Counted from the first letter of the stretch, positions 50,730-58,671 are shown. The stretch is 64,000 nt of DNA from Coprenecus sp949297365 (GCA_963931055.1 OZ006987.1:1550001-1614000), one strand, 5' to 3'. The notes: generated by a model not told the origin, from the letters alone. Program-made: numbers and translations.

Positions 50730-51785
50730 TTATATTATGAATCCGCATTGAGCGTATGACGGAGCGGAACCGTCGGAAATGTCTATAATCTCACCGTTCA
50801 TGGAGCATTTGACAGTTGTGTTTCCTGCCTCGTTCTGTTCGAAATATATGATTATAGTCTCTCCGTCCAGTACGAACATCTCTCCTATGCATGCGTTGGC
50901 GTATTCTGTTATGGCGGTCATTTCTCCGTTTTTCCAGTAGGCTGCCCTACGATCAAGTCCGGGACCTTCACTTCCACCCAGATATACATCTCCGTTGCTG
51001 TCCACGCTTATGGAGTAGATTTGCGAGTTGATGTCTGTAGGAATAGGGTAAGCTTTGCCATTAATCCAGTAGGCAGGGCAGAATCTGTCAGTATTCAGAT
51101 AATAACCTCCAACGTACACGTCTCCGTTGTGGACAGTCATGCATGAGGGGTAATTGCCGTCACCGATGATTTCAAGCTCTGTTTTTTCGTCATTGATTTT
51201 GTAATATCCGTCATACATTACATATACTGTTCCATCTTCGACATAAATGTCTCCTGCGCTCATGCTCTCAGGTTCGTCTTTCGGTTCCATATTGGTCCAG
51301 AGAGCTGCCTGGTATGTCTGTGTGCCGTCTGAGTTTGTCCAACCTTCGTGTGTTGTGAAGTAGATATTGGAATTCTCCTCATCCACGAATACATCGAATG
51401 CACTTCCTGAGCCTTCGTCGACTCTGTTTGTATACACTGTCCCGCTGCTGTTGCTCCAGTAGAAACCAAGGGATTTCGCTCCGTAAGTTGTTCCGGTGAG
51501 ATGTACTGTTCCGTCTTTAGTGACATGAATGCCGTTAATGGTATTGCCTCCTGTTTCGGTCATGATATGTTTCTCGTTGTTGAACCAGTATGCTGCTACA
51601 CTGTTTTCACTGCCGCCAGTATATACCTGAAGCGGATCCTGCGTGGCTGTAATCTGGAACATCGTACTGTCATCAGCAGTGATTGTCACTGTGGCACCGG
51701 AACGTTCCTCAAAACTGAGGTTGGGGCGTGCAGAGATAATGAGTCGGCTACTGGAAGTGTCTATTGTAAGCCATTCTGCATCTTG
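50730..51785 (-). pseudogene. 5'-truncated BACON lipoprotein gene
   Basis: The frame is open from about 51821 down to 50730 but has no ATG with a signal peptide in front. The first possible start is a GTG at 51689 in the middle of a domain. In-frame reading upstream of it gives 'DAEWLTIDTSS' and 'ISARPNLSFEERSGATVTIT', which is the second half of a BACON domain. The rest (about 300 residues) has repeated 'AAYW' and 'DVYVGG' strings that look like a small beta-propeller. The signal peptide and first half of the BACON domain are gone. They are replaced by the tail of a TPR gene in another frame, so two broken genes are joined near 51770. Confidence 0.75.
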
Positions 51786-52202
51786 GCGCAGACTGATGCT
51801 CCTATGTGCTTGATATACGGGTCATCCAGTCTTGTCCCCAGTCCGTAGATCTCCTTGGCGTACCGCAGTCCTGAGGTGTCCCGGCGCAGGACAAAGGCCC
51901 GTGTGAGATTTGAACCCAGGACGGCATAGTTGATGTAGTCGGCGTGGCTGAGGGCTGTCCGCATCCCGTTCAGGAAGTGTGCGATGGCTTTCTCGTAGTT
52001 GAGCCCTGTGGATATCTCGTAGATTCCAAGACAGGAATATATGCTGTAGATGGTGAAGTAGTCATTGTGTGAGCGGTCTGTTGAGTCCATGCTGTTCCAG
52101 AGACGGAGACCGTGGTCTAAGAAAATGTATGCGGAATCGAAAGTGTCCATTGCTATATAAGGTCAGTATAATCAGGATTGGAAGAGATGTAAGTCGCTTC
52201 AT
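51761..52202 (-). pseudogene. Remnant of a TPR-containing (AraC-type) regulator gene, frameshifted and 3'-truncated
   Basis: From 52202 an ATG opens 'MKRLTSLPILIILTLYS', a good signal peptide. The TPR part 'FDSAYIFLDHGLRLW' runs in a different frame, starting at 52150, so there is a 1-base shift near 52150. The TPR frame continues for 129 residues ('YEKAIAHFLNGMRTAL', 'RYAKEIYGLGTRLDDPYI') and stops at 51761, where it runs into the truncated lipoprotein gene. In Bacteroidota such N-termini belong to long TPR/AraC regulators. The C-terminal part (membrane segment, AraC domain) is missing. A -7 element is at 52227-52234. Confidence 0.6.
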
Positions 52203-52226
52203 CTGTTAAGTGCTGTTGTGTTTACG

Positions 52227-52234
52227 CAAAAATA
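52227..52234 (-). promoter_or_regulatory. -7 element TATTTTTG before the regulator remnant
   Basis: Minus strand TATTTTTG, 24 bp before the ATG at 52202. It supports that start as the original one. The remaining part of this ~130-bp gap up to the ThiE-like gene shows nothing else. Confidence 0.4.
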
Positions 52235-52330
52235 CTAAAATTCTTGAAATGACAGGATATGCGAATGCAGTCTGACTGTGCTTGGAATAGCGGAAAATTG
52301 TGGATATTTGCAGGCAGATAATGGTAGGCG

Positions 52331-52990
52331 ATGAGAATTATAGTGATATCCGCTCCTGATTTTCTGCCCGGAGAGGCGGAGGCTGTTACGGCTCTGCTGG
52401 AAGCAGGGGCATGGAGAGTGCATGTGAGAAAGCCGGCTGCCGGGTCGGACAGTATCGCCCGTCTGCTGGAGCATATTCCTGCAGCGCTGTACAGTCGTAT
52501 CTCACTGCATGACCATCATGAACTGGCTGCCCGGTTCGGTGTGGGAGGCGTGCATCTTAACGGCAGGAATCCGTCGGTTCCGGCAGGGTTCGGCGGTCTG
52601 GTCAGCCGCTCTTGCCACAGTATGGAGGAATTGTTGGAATACGGATCTGTTTGTGACTATATGTTTCTGAGCCCGATATTCGACAGTATTTCCAAGAGTG
52701 GCTATGCTTCGCGGTTCTCGCTGGAAGAGATACGCCGGAGGATTGTCGCGGGTTCTGACGTGGCAACCGCTCGGATGGACGTAATGTCTTCTGATGGGAA
52801 TTGCCGGTCTGTTGACTGGGGACGGGTCTTCGCCTTGGGCGGAGTCTGTCCTGACAATGTCCGGCTGCTGGAGGATGTCGGTTTCGGAGGTGCTGCTGTC
52901 CTCGGCTGTATCTGGGAGCCGTTCAGACTGGACCATAACTGTGCTGCACTGTCCGAACGGCTCAGGAACCTGATGAATTTTGCCTATTGA
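52331..52990 (+). CDS. ThiE/TenI-family thiamine phosphate synthase-like protein
   Basis: A 219-residue TIM-barrel protein. Motifs: 'RISLHDHHELAARFGVGGVHL', 'DYMFLSPIFDSISKSGY' and 'FALGGVCPDNVRLLEDVGF', which parallel the HMP-PP and pyrophosphate-binding loops of ThiE. The conserved ThiE 'TxTK' loop reads 'SISKSGY', and the start lacks the normal 'TD' motif. This subtype occurs in Bacteroidota beside a true ThiE; it may be a TenI-like helper rather than the synthase. The real ThiE is at 56418-57065. The stop overlaps the convergent lipoprotein by 7 bp. Confidence 0.78.
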   Translation: MRIIVISAPDFLPGEAEAVTALLEAGAWRVHVRKPAAGSDSIARLLEHIPAALYSRISLHDHHELAARFGVGGVHLNGRNPSVPAGFGGLVSRSCHSMEELLEYGSVCDYMFLSPIFDSISKSGYASRFSLEEIRRRIVAGSDVATARMDVMSSDGNCRSVDWGRVFALGGVCPDNVRLLEDVGFGGAAVLGCIWEPFRLDHNCAALSERLRNLMNFAY

Positions 52991-53682
52991 ATCTTCGTGA
53001 AAGTGAATTCTCCTGCGGGAATCTTCAATATTGACTGGAAGAGATTGTAATAAAATATCTGGTCATTGGCGTCATATCCGACAACTTCCATGCCTACGAC
53101 TGTCGCTTTTGCGGTATGCTCTTCATTCAGATAGCCTACAGCACCCTTTGATGTTATGGATGTGCCGTCATTTATTATCTCGAATGCGTAAGGGAAGTTG
53201 TTTATTACTTGGATGTCTCCGTCCTTGTATCCCTGCACTCCCTCCAGTTGTGCGTATGTGAGCCATGACTGACTGAATCCGAATACGTCTTTTTCCTCAG
53301 TCCTCCCGTTTGCCAGTATTTTGAGGTTGCCTTCGGGGGTCAGTTTCATGAGACCCGGGTAGATAGTGAACTCTTCAGTGAAATCAAGGGCGCTCCAACC
53401 TGTGAATTCAACCGTGCTGTCGGCCTCTGATGTCCCGGTCATGGATATGGTTATCTCAAATGTCTGAGGCTCGTCCACCAACTCAATGATCTCACCTGTG
53501 TCGGAGTGTATGAAATTGATGGTCTTTGTACACTGAACCTCATATGTTCCGCACCAGTCCTCCAAGGTCATTGTCTCTTCTGAGTTGTCAGGAACGGAAT
53601 CTTTTTCGTTGTCCTTGCTGCATCCTGCGAGGATAACCGATGCTGCCAGCGCAGCGAATAGATAAAAAACAGATTTTCTCAT
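52984..53682 (-). CDS. Lipoprotein sharing a domain with the 46105-47409 lipoprotein
   Basis: A 232-residue lipoprotein with signal peptide 'MRKSVFYLFAALAASVILAGC'. After the lipobox, 'LEDWCGTYEVQCTKTINF' begins a domain that also forms the C-terminal half of the lipoprotein at 46105 ('LEDWIGSYTVTSTKALRL'). Both share 'FTGWSALD' / 'YIYGWSILE' and 'IPAGEFTFTK' / 'FPAGEFTLEK'. So this is the domain alone, attached to its own signal peptide. Function unknown. Promoter at 53711-53742. Confidence 0.8.
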   Translation of the reverse strand: MRKSVFYLFAALAASVILAGCSKDNEKDSVPDNSEETMTLEDWCGTYEVQCTKTINFIHSDTGEIIELVDEPQTFEITISMTGTSEADSTVEFTGWSALDFTEEFTIYPGLMKLTPEGNLKILANGRTEEKDVFGFSQSWLTYAQLEGVQGYKDGDIQVINNFPYAFEIINDGTSITSKGAVGYLNEEHTAKATVVGMEVVGYDANDQIFYYNLFQSILKIPAGEFTFTKIQ

Positions 53683-53710
53683 AAGTCTTAATCAATATTT
53701 AATGCCGCTT

Positions 53711-53742
53711 CAAAAATACCCCTGCTGGATCACCAATGCAAA
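53711..53742 (-). promoter_or_regulatory. Bacteroidota-type promoter for the 52984-53682 lipoprotein
   Basis: On the minus strand TTTG (53742-53739), a 20-bp spacer and TATTTTTG (53718-53711), which fits TTTG-N19-21-TAnnTTTG, 28 bp upstream of the ATG. Confidence 0.65.
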
Positions 53743-53824
53743 TTTCGCTGTTGATAATTCGCTAAATTTACATATTATCCGCTTTTATCGGAGGAAATGG
53801 CTGCTCAGTAGTGTACGTAACGAT

Positions 53825-53861
53825 AAATCCCGGCTCAGATTCAGTGTCTGCTCCGGGATTT
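53825..53861 (-). terminator. Hairpin after thi4, probable terminator
   Basis: AAATCCCGG/CCGGGATTT, a perfect 9-bp stem with a 19-nt loop, 20 bp downstream of the thi4 stop. The T-run is weak (GATTTAT on the minus strand), so termination there is likely but not certain. Confidence 0.6.
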
Positions 53862-53881
53862 TTCTGTATAAAAACTCTAGG

Positions 53882-54655
53882 TTACTTTTTAAGGCGGGCG
53901 ATGATCTCGTCGGCGACTTTCTTGCCTGAGAGGAGCATACCGCCGAATATGGGCCCCATGCGGGGGGTGCCGGAAACGGCTGAGGCGGCCATGCCGCAGA
54001 CGTAGAGGCCGGGATAGATTTCCTTTGTGCCGTTTACCACTTCCTGCTCGCCTGAAGCTACGTCAAGGGAGCGCTCGCCGATGACTCCGCCGGTCTCGGT
54101 GGCCAGACGGATGCCGTTCTTGCGGGCGACGGTGGCTGCTATCTCGCTGTCATGTCCCGTGCCGTCCACTACGACCTTGGCCAGGATATTCAGCGGGTCC
54201 ACGTGCAGCCCCTCGCGGAGGACGGGAGTCCAGTTGACCACCACTCCGCTGACTTTATTGTCCTTGAATATCACGTCCTCGACCGAGTAGCAGTTGAAGA
54301 TGCGGGCCCCGGCGTGTACGGCGTGATAGAGCAGGGAAGAGGTGCTTTCGACAGAGTCCATGGTGTAGAGGCCGTCTCCGTAGGAAGTGTGGTTGATCTC
54401 GAAGTCGCGCACGATGTGCATGGCCTCCTCCTGGATTACGATCTGGTTGAACATCATGGCACCGCCCCACATGCCTCCGCCGGGAGCCAGCTTGCGGTCG
54501 AACTGGGCCACCTTGAGCCCGGCCTTGGCCAGATAATAGGCGGCAACTATGCCCGAGGGGCCTCCGCCTACGATGGCGGCATCCAGCTCGAGGCAGTCCT
54601 GGAGTTTGTCGAAATAGGTACTGATGATACCTCTGGAAACTTTTGTCTCAATCAT
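53882..54655 (-). CDS. thi4: Sulfide-dependent thiazole synthase Thi4
   Basis: A 257-residue enzyme that makes the thiazole of thiamine from NAD, glycine and sulfide. The start 'MIETKVSRGIISTYF' at 54655 was chosen; a longer frame exists but runs into thiC. Rossmann motif 'AAIVGGGPSGIVAAYYLAK'; 'GGGMWGGAMMFNQIV'; C-terminal 'GMAASAVSGTPRMGPIFGGM'. At the position of the yeast suicide Cys (in C-M-D-P) there is His (H151 in H-V-D-P), as in archaeal catalytic Thi4. This means sulfide as sulfur donor and multiple turnovers. In the window no thiG, thiH, thiS or thiF is seen, so it likely supplies the thiazole. Last gene of the thi operon, 13 bp after thiC. Confidence 0.9.
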   Translation of the reverse strand: MIETKVSRGIISTYFDKLQDCLELDAAIVGGGPSGIVAAYYLAKAGLKVAQFDRKLAPGGGMWGGAMMFNQIVIQEEAMHIVRDFEINHTSYGDGLYTMDSVESTSSLLYHAVHAGARIFNCYSVEDVIFKDNKVSGVVVNWTPVLREGLHVDPLNILAKVVVDGTGHDSEIAATVARKNGIRLATETGGVIGERSLDVASGEQEVVNGTKEIYPGLYVCGMAASAVSGTPRMGPIFGGMLLSGKKVADEIIARLKK

Positions 54656-54668
54656 TGTGGTATATAAT

Positions 54669-56399
54669 TTAAATTGTTTGATTCGGTGAAACTTCCTCGC
54701 CTTCTGTCGAGAGGCCGCAGTCGCGGAGCTGGCTGCTGATGCGCATGGCGCAGAAGTTGGGGCCGCACATGGTGCAGTACTTGCCGCCCACGTGGTTGGC
54801 CTCCTTGTAGTATTCAAGGGCGCGCTCTGGGTCGAGGCTGAGGTTGAACTGGTCCTTCCAGCGGAACTCGAAGCGGGCCTTGCTCAGTGCGTCGTCCCTC
54901 ACCTGTGCCCCGGGATGGCCCTTGGCCAGGTCGGCGGCATGGGCGGCTATCTTATAGGTGACGACACCGACGCGCACGTCCTCCTTGTTCGGGAGGGCCA
55001 GGTGCTCCTTTGGGGTCACGTAGCAGAGCATGGCGGTGCCGAGCCAGCCTATCTGGGCGGCGCCTATCGCACTGGTGATGTGGTCGTAGCCGGGAGCGAT
55101 ATCGGTCACGATGGGGCCGAGGGTATAGAAAGGTGCGTTGTGGCACTTCTCAATCTGCCGTTCCATGTTCTCGGCTATCCTGTGCATGGGTACGTGGCCG
55201 GGGCCCTCGATGAAGGCCTGTACGTTCCTGGCCCAGGCCCTCTCCACCAGCTCGCCCATGGTGTCCAGCTCGGCGAACTGGGCGGCGTCGTTGGCATCGC
55301 GGATGGCTCCTGGACGCAGGCCGTCACCGAGTGACAGGGCCACGTCGTACTGGGCGCAGATGTCGCAGATGTCGTCAAAATGCTCGTAGAGGAAGCTCTC
55401 TCTATTGTGCGCCAGGCACCACGAGGCGATGATGCTGCCTCCGCGGCTGACCATTCCGCACAGGCGGCTGTCGGCCAGGTGTACGTTTTTCAGGCGGATG
55501 CCGCAGTGTATGGTGAAATAGTCCACTCCCTGCTCGCACTGCTCTATCAGCGTGTCGCGGAACAGCTCCCAGGTCAGTTTCTCAGCCCTGCCGCGCACCT
55601 TCTCCATGGCCTGGTACATGGGCACGGTGCCCACGGGCACGGGGCAGTTGCGGATGATCCACTCGCGGGTCTCGTGGATGTTGTCTCCGGTCGAGAGGTC
55701 CATGAGGGTGTCTCCGCCCCACTTGCAGCTCCAGACGGCCTTCTCGACCTCCTCCTCTATGGTGGAGGTGGTGGCGGAGTTGCCGATGTTGGTGTTGATC
55801 TTCACCAGGAAGTTGCGGCCTATGATCATGGGCTCGGCCTCCGGGTGGTTGATATTGGCCGGCAGGGCAGCCCGTCCGGCGGCTATCTCGTCGCGCACGA
55901 ACTCAGGGGTGATGTGGGTCTCTATGCCCAGGGCCTTGCAGTTCATATTCTCGCGGATGGCCACGTACTCCATCTCGGGGGTTACGATGCCCTGCTTGGC
56001 GAAGTACATCTGGGTAATCTGCGAGCCCTTCCTGGCCCGGTAGGGCAGGCGGATGTGCTCGAAGCGCAGATGGTCCAGGGACTTGTCGGCCAGCCGTTCC
56101 CGGCCATATTCAGAGGTGACTTCATGCAGCTGCTCCACATCCCGCTCCAGTATCCACTTTTCGCGGAGTCTGGGCAGACCGCGCCGCAGATCAATGTCCG
56201 CCGCAGGGTCGCTGTACGGCCCGCTGGTGTCGTAGAGGTAGACGGGAGGATTCTCCGTCATGACTTTCTTTCCGTCCTTGACGGTCACTGTGGGGGTGAG
56301 GCTCACTTTCCTCATGCCCACTCTTACGTCCGGATGGAGCGAGCCCTGCATGTAGACTTTCTCCGAGTCCGGGTAGGTGATTCTGATGTTGTTATTCAT
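54669..56399 (-). CDS. thiC: Phosphomethylpyrimidine synthase ThiC
   Basis: A 576-residue radical SAM enzyme that converts aminoimidazole ribotide to HMP-phosphate. The Fe-S motif near the C-terminus is 'CTMCGPNFC'. Other conserved strings: 'DVRVGMRKVSLTPTV', 'SLGDGLRPGAIRDANDAAQ', 'GPGHVPMHRIAENM' and 'LGPIVTDIAPGYDHI'. Normal length. It lies between thiE (18 bp upstream) and thi4. HMP-P is next phosphorylated by one of the two ThiD proteins. Confidence 0.97.
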   Translation of the reverse strand: MNNNIRITYPDSEKVYMQGSLHPDVRVGMRKVSLTPTVTVKDGKKVMTENPPVYLYDTSGPYSDPAADIDLRRGLPRLREKWILERDVEQLHEVTSEYGRERLADKSLDHLRFEHIRLPYRARKGSQITQMYFAKQGIVTPEMEYVAIRENMNCKALGIETHITPEFVRDEIAAGRAALPANINHPEAEPMIIGRNFLVKINTNIGNSATTSTIEEEVEKAVWSCKWGGDTLMDLSTGDNIHETREWIIRNCPVPVGTVPMYQAMEKVRGRAEKLTWELFRDTLIEQCEQGVDYFTIHCGIRLKNVHLADSRLCGMVSRGGSIIASWCLAHNRESFLYEHFDDICDICAQYDVALSLGDGLRPGAIRDANDAAQFAELDTMGELVERAWARNVQAFIEGPGHVPMHRIAENMERQIEKCHNAPFYTLGPIVTDIAPGYDHITSAIGAAQIGWLGTAMLCYVTPKEHLALPNKEDVRVGVVTYKIAAHAADLAKGHPGAQVRDDALSKARFEFRWKDQFNLSLDPERALEYYKEANHVGGKYCTMCGPNFCAMRISSQLRDCGLSTEGEEVSPNQTI

Positions 56400-56417
56400 A
56401 TTTCTCTAAAATATATT

Positions 56418-57065
56418 TCAGTCCGATGCAATTGAGGCGGCGATGTCCATCACCCTCCGCATCTCCGCCACAGGGTTCTCCGCCCTCAGGATGCTGCCGC
56501 TCAGGGCAATGCCGCTGAGTCCTGCCTCCGCCAGGGCCGGCATGTCCTCCGCCGTCACTCCTCCGATGCCCACGACGGGCAGAGCGAGACCCTCGCGGCG
56601 CATTCCGTCCATGAGGATCCTGTAGCCTTCGAGTCCCAGGGTCGGGGCCAGCCTGGCGGGGTCCTTGGTAGTGGTGAAGCGGAACGGGCCGCAGCCGATG
56701 TAGTCCGCCCCGGAAGCAGCGTGCATACGGATGTCCTCCAGAGTATTGGCGGTACCTCCTATTATATATTGTCCCCGGGGTAAAATTCTCCTGGCTTCGG
56801 CCACCGGCATGTCGGTCAGTCCCAGATGCACGCCGTCCGCTCCGGTCTCCCGAACCAGTTCCACACGGTCATCCAGAATCAATGTCGCCCCGTACTGCCT
56901 GCACAGTGGCAGGGCCTTTCCTGCAGCGGCGCGTACCTCATCCTCAGGAGCATCTTTCATGCGCAGCTGTATCCAGCGGCATCCGCCTTCGAGGGCGATG
57001 CGCACGGAGTCAAGATAGGAGACGGTCTCCGTGAAATGGGTGATGAATTGTACTTGAAAGCTCAT
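56418..57065 (-). CDS. thiE: Thiamine phosphate synthase ThiE
   Basis: A 215-residue TIM-barrel enzyme joining HMP-PP and thiazole phosphate. 'ALEGGCRWIQLRMKD' and 'ADGVHLGLTDMPVAEARRIL', then 'DYIGCGPFRFTTTKDPARL', with the expected 'TTTK' loop, and 'VVGIGGVTAEDMPALAEAGL'. All expected motifs are present, unlike in the second ThiE-like protein at 52331. First gene of the operon after the TPP riboswitch. Confidence 0.95.
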   Translation of the reverse strand: MSFQVQFITHFTETVSYLDSVRIALEGGCRWIQLRMKDAPEDEVRAAAGKALPLCRQYGATLILDDRVELVRETGADGVHLGLTDMPVAEARRILPRGQYIIGGTANTLEDIRMHAASGADYIGCGPFRFTTTKDPARLAPTLGLEGYRILMDGMRREGLALPVVGIGGVTAEDMPALAEAGLSGIALSGSILRAENPVAEMRRVMDIAASIASD

Positions 57066-57132
57066 TTCTCAAAAATTATCCGGAACGGAGAGATGCCGCA
57101 GATGTGCGGCGGAAGAGCCTTGCACTCGAAAA

Positions 57133-57220
57133 GTCCCTACGACGGTACTGACCGTATCAGGTTCGACGGGTGTAATCTCAGCCTCCGGGTCTCTGCTGTC
57201 CGCAGCGGTAGGCACCCCTC
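57133..57220 (-). promoter_or_regulatory. TPP riboswitch (THI element)
   Basis: On the minus strand the aptamer starts GGGGTGCC, contains GGCTGAGATTACACCCG and GAACCTGATACGGTCA, and closes with CCGTCGTAGGGA, all diagnostic THI-box pieces in the right order. It lies between a -7 element and thiE. An expression-platform hairpin GCCGCA/TGCGGC at 57095-57110 sits between aptamer and start codon. High TPP should lower expression of thiE-thiC-thi4. Confidence 0.94.
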
Positions 57221-57231
57221 TTTTCCTGATG

Positions 57232-57239
57232 CAAAGATA
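57232..57239 (-). promoter_or_regulatory. -7 element TATCTTTG for the thi operon
   Basis: Minus strand TATCTTTG, ending 12 bp before the first base of the riboswitch aptamer, so the whole aptamer is in the leader RNA. No clear -33. Confidence 0.6.
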
Positions 57240-57246
57240 AGCGATA

Positions 57247-57280
57247 TTTGTTTTGTTAAATTTGTTTTGTTAAATTTGTT
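57247..57280 (+). repeat. 14-bp tandem repeat forming a promoter
   Basis: TTTGTTTTGTTAAA is repeated twice, plus a partial third copy (57247-57260, 57261-57274, 57275-57280). The repeat gives TTTG at 57247-57250 and TAAATTTG at 57271-57278 with a 20-bp spacer, an exact Bacteroidota promoter, 26 bp before the ATG at 57305. Confidence 0.75.
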
Positions 57281-57304
57281 AGGCTTTATTAACCGTTTTG
57301 ATAT

Positions 57305-57994
57305 ATGAAAAAATTGTATGTGCTTATGCTGTCGGCTGTTCTTGCCGGTATCCCTTTGTCTTTGTCTGCGCGGTCCGGCTCGGATCATCATCCGAAATGG
57401 GTTGACTATACGGGTACACACGAGATGGATGTCAGTGTCGGTTTTCCGACTGCATATCTGATGTATGGCTATATGGGTATGTTGAACGGACTTGCAGGAC
57501 TTGCCAATATATTGGAGGATGCCTTGACGGACGATGGTAGCGGCGTGGAACCGGTTGCCGCAGTAGAGCGGTTCGGAAAGATGAAGATGATGCCGAATCT
57601 CCGTGCCGAATACGGATACAATTTTCTGAGCTGGCTCAATGTGGGAGCGGCAGTCAATTATTCGGATTACAGGATGCCGATGAGGTACGAGGATACAAAA
57701 CTGTATGCGTACACGGAGAAGTTCCACATGACATCCGTGACGGTCAAGGTGAGGTTCTACTGGCTGAACCGCAAGTGGGTGAGGATGTATTCGGCTGTCG
57801 GGGCCGGTGTCGGTATAGTTCATACAAATGCTTTTTCTTACGATTCGGCTGATCAGGGAGACTTTATGACGAAAGCTGTGTTTATGCCGGATCTGTGTCT
57901 GATAGGTCTTACCGTCGGCAGAAAACTGTATGGCCGTATTGAGTACGGTTCTATGTACGGCGGACTCACTGCCGGTATCGGCTACCACTTCTGA
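57305..57994 (+). CDS. Outer membrane beta-barrel protein, function unknown (paralogue of 17316-17963)
   Basis: A 229-residue exported protein with signal peptide 'MKKLYVLMLSAVLAGIPLSL'. It has alternating strands and ends 'GGLTAGIGYHF' with a terminal Phe. It shares with 17316-17963 a similar plan and the 'VRMYSAVGAGVGIV' segment near residue 160, and the 'LIGLTVGRKLYGRIEYG' strands before the end. A name cannot be given. It diverges from the thi operon, with its promoter made from a tandem repeat; the thi genes and this protein might be seen together only by chance. Confidence 0.65.
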   Translation: MKKLYVLMLSAVLAGIPLSLSARSGSDHHPKWVDYTGTHEMDVSVGFPTAYLMYGYMGMLNGLAGLANILEDALTDDGSGVEPVAAVERFGKMKMMPNLRAEYGYNFLSWLNVGAAVNYSDYRMPMRYEDTKLYAYTEKFHMTSVTVKVRFYWLNRKWVRMYSAVGAGVGIVHTNAFSYDSADQGDFMTKAVFMPDLCLIGLTVGRKLYGRIEYGSMYGGLTAGIGYHF

Positions 57995-58000
57995 TAAGGA

Positions 58001-58606
58001 TCAGCGGATTCGCCATTCGTTGAGTTCGCGGCCGAGTGCTGTTTCGCGGCCGCCGAGCAGGGAGTCCAGCAGGGCGTGGAAGGCCGGACCGTGGTCCGGG
58101 TAACGGAGGTGGCAGAGCTCGTGCAGTATGACGTAGTCCTGCAGATGCTCCGGGAGGAGAATCAGGCGCATGTTGAGGTTGATATTGCCCTTCGAGGAGC
58201 AGGACCCCCAGTTGGACACGTTGTTCTTTATGGCGACCCGGCCCTTGAAGGGGAATCCGTACCTTGCTGCGGCCGACAGTAGTTTGGGAACGAGTGCCGC
58301 GCGGGCTGCTTCACGCATTCTTTCCAGTTCTGCAGGATTGTTAGGTACGGTGGCTGTCCTTCCGCTCTCAGCGGCCCTGTGCATCTGTCCGGCCTGCCGT
58401 TCCAAAGCATCCGCGACCCACTGCCGCTTGGACAGAAGGAACTTCTCTGCGATAGCGTACGGCAGCATCCACGGCATCGAGACCACGACTCCCCGGCGCG
58501 GCGACACGCTTATGCGCAGCCTCGCTGTGCCAGGCCGTTTGACCAGCAGCACTTCCCCTATTCCGGGAACCTGAATTATCTTCTTCCGGGCCGCATCCGC
58601 CATCAT
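58001..58606 (-). CDS. YgjP-type (M48-like, SprT-like) zinc metallopeptidase
   Basis: A 201-residue cytoplasmic protein of the DUF45/YgjP family. The ATG at 58606 was chosen, since the upstream one (58636) overlaps the -7 element at 58634-58641. The zinc site is 'VILHELCHLRYPDHGPAFH' with HExxH and the following His. The N-terminal half has 'RISVSPRRGVVVSMPWML', typical of the family, whose cellular function is not known. Its promoter is separate from the divergent rpsO. Confidence 0.85.
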   Translation of the reverse strand: MMADAARKKIIQVPGIGEVLLVKRPGTARLRISVSPRRGVVVSMPWMLPYAIAEKFLLSKRQWVADALERQAGQMHRAAESGRTATVPNNPAELERMREAARAALVPKLLSAAARYGFPFKGRVAIKNNVSNWGSCSSKGNINLNMRLILLPEHLQDYVILHELCHLRYPDHGPAFHALLDSLLGGRETALGRELNEWRIR

Positions 58607-58633
58607 CGTAAAATCTTGAAATAAAATTGTCTG

Positions 58634-58641
58634 CAAAAGTA
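58634..58641 (-). promoter_or_regulatory. -7 element TACTTTTG for the YgjP-type gene
   Basis: Minus strand TACTTTTG, 27 bp before the chosen ATG at 58606. It rules out the upstream ATG at 58636. Confidence 0.5.
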
Positions 58642-58663
58642 GCGGAATTTGATTTTAATTACA

Positions 58664-58671
58664 TATCTTTG
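58664..58671 (+). promoter_or_regulatory. -7 element TATCTTTG for rpsO
   Basis: TATCTTTG exactly, 56 bp before the rpsO ATG at 58728. The leader contains an AT-rich stretch and no conspicuous hairpin. Confidence 0.6.

Noticed and set aside
53702..53929. Plus-strand frame of 75 codons between the lipoprotein and thi4
   Set aside because: It covers the minus-strand promoter and the thi4 terminator hairpin, and has no ribosome site or known motif.
55380..56435. Plus-strand frame of 351 codons across thiC
   Set aside because: Shadow of thiC, which has all the expected motifs.
57305..57994. Regulation of the outer membrane protein by the TPP riboswitch
   Set aside because: The aptamer is on the other strand and reads into thiE, so it cannot control this gene.
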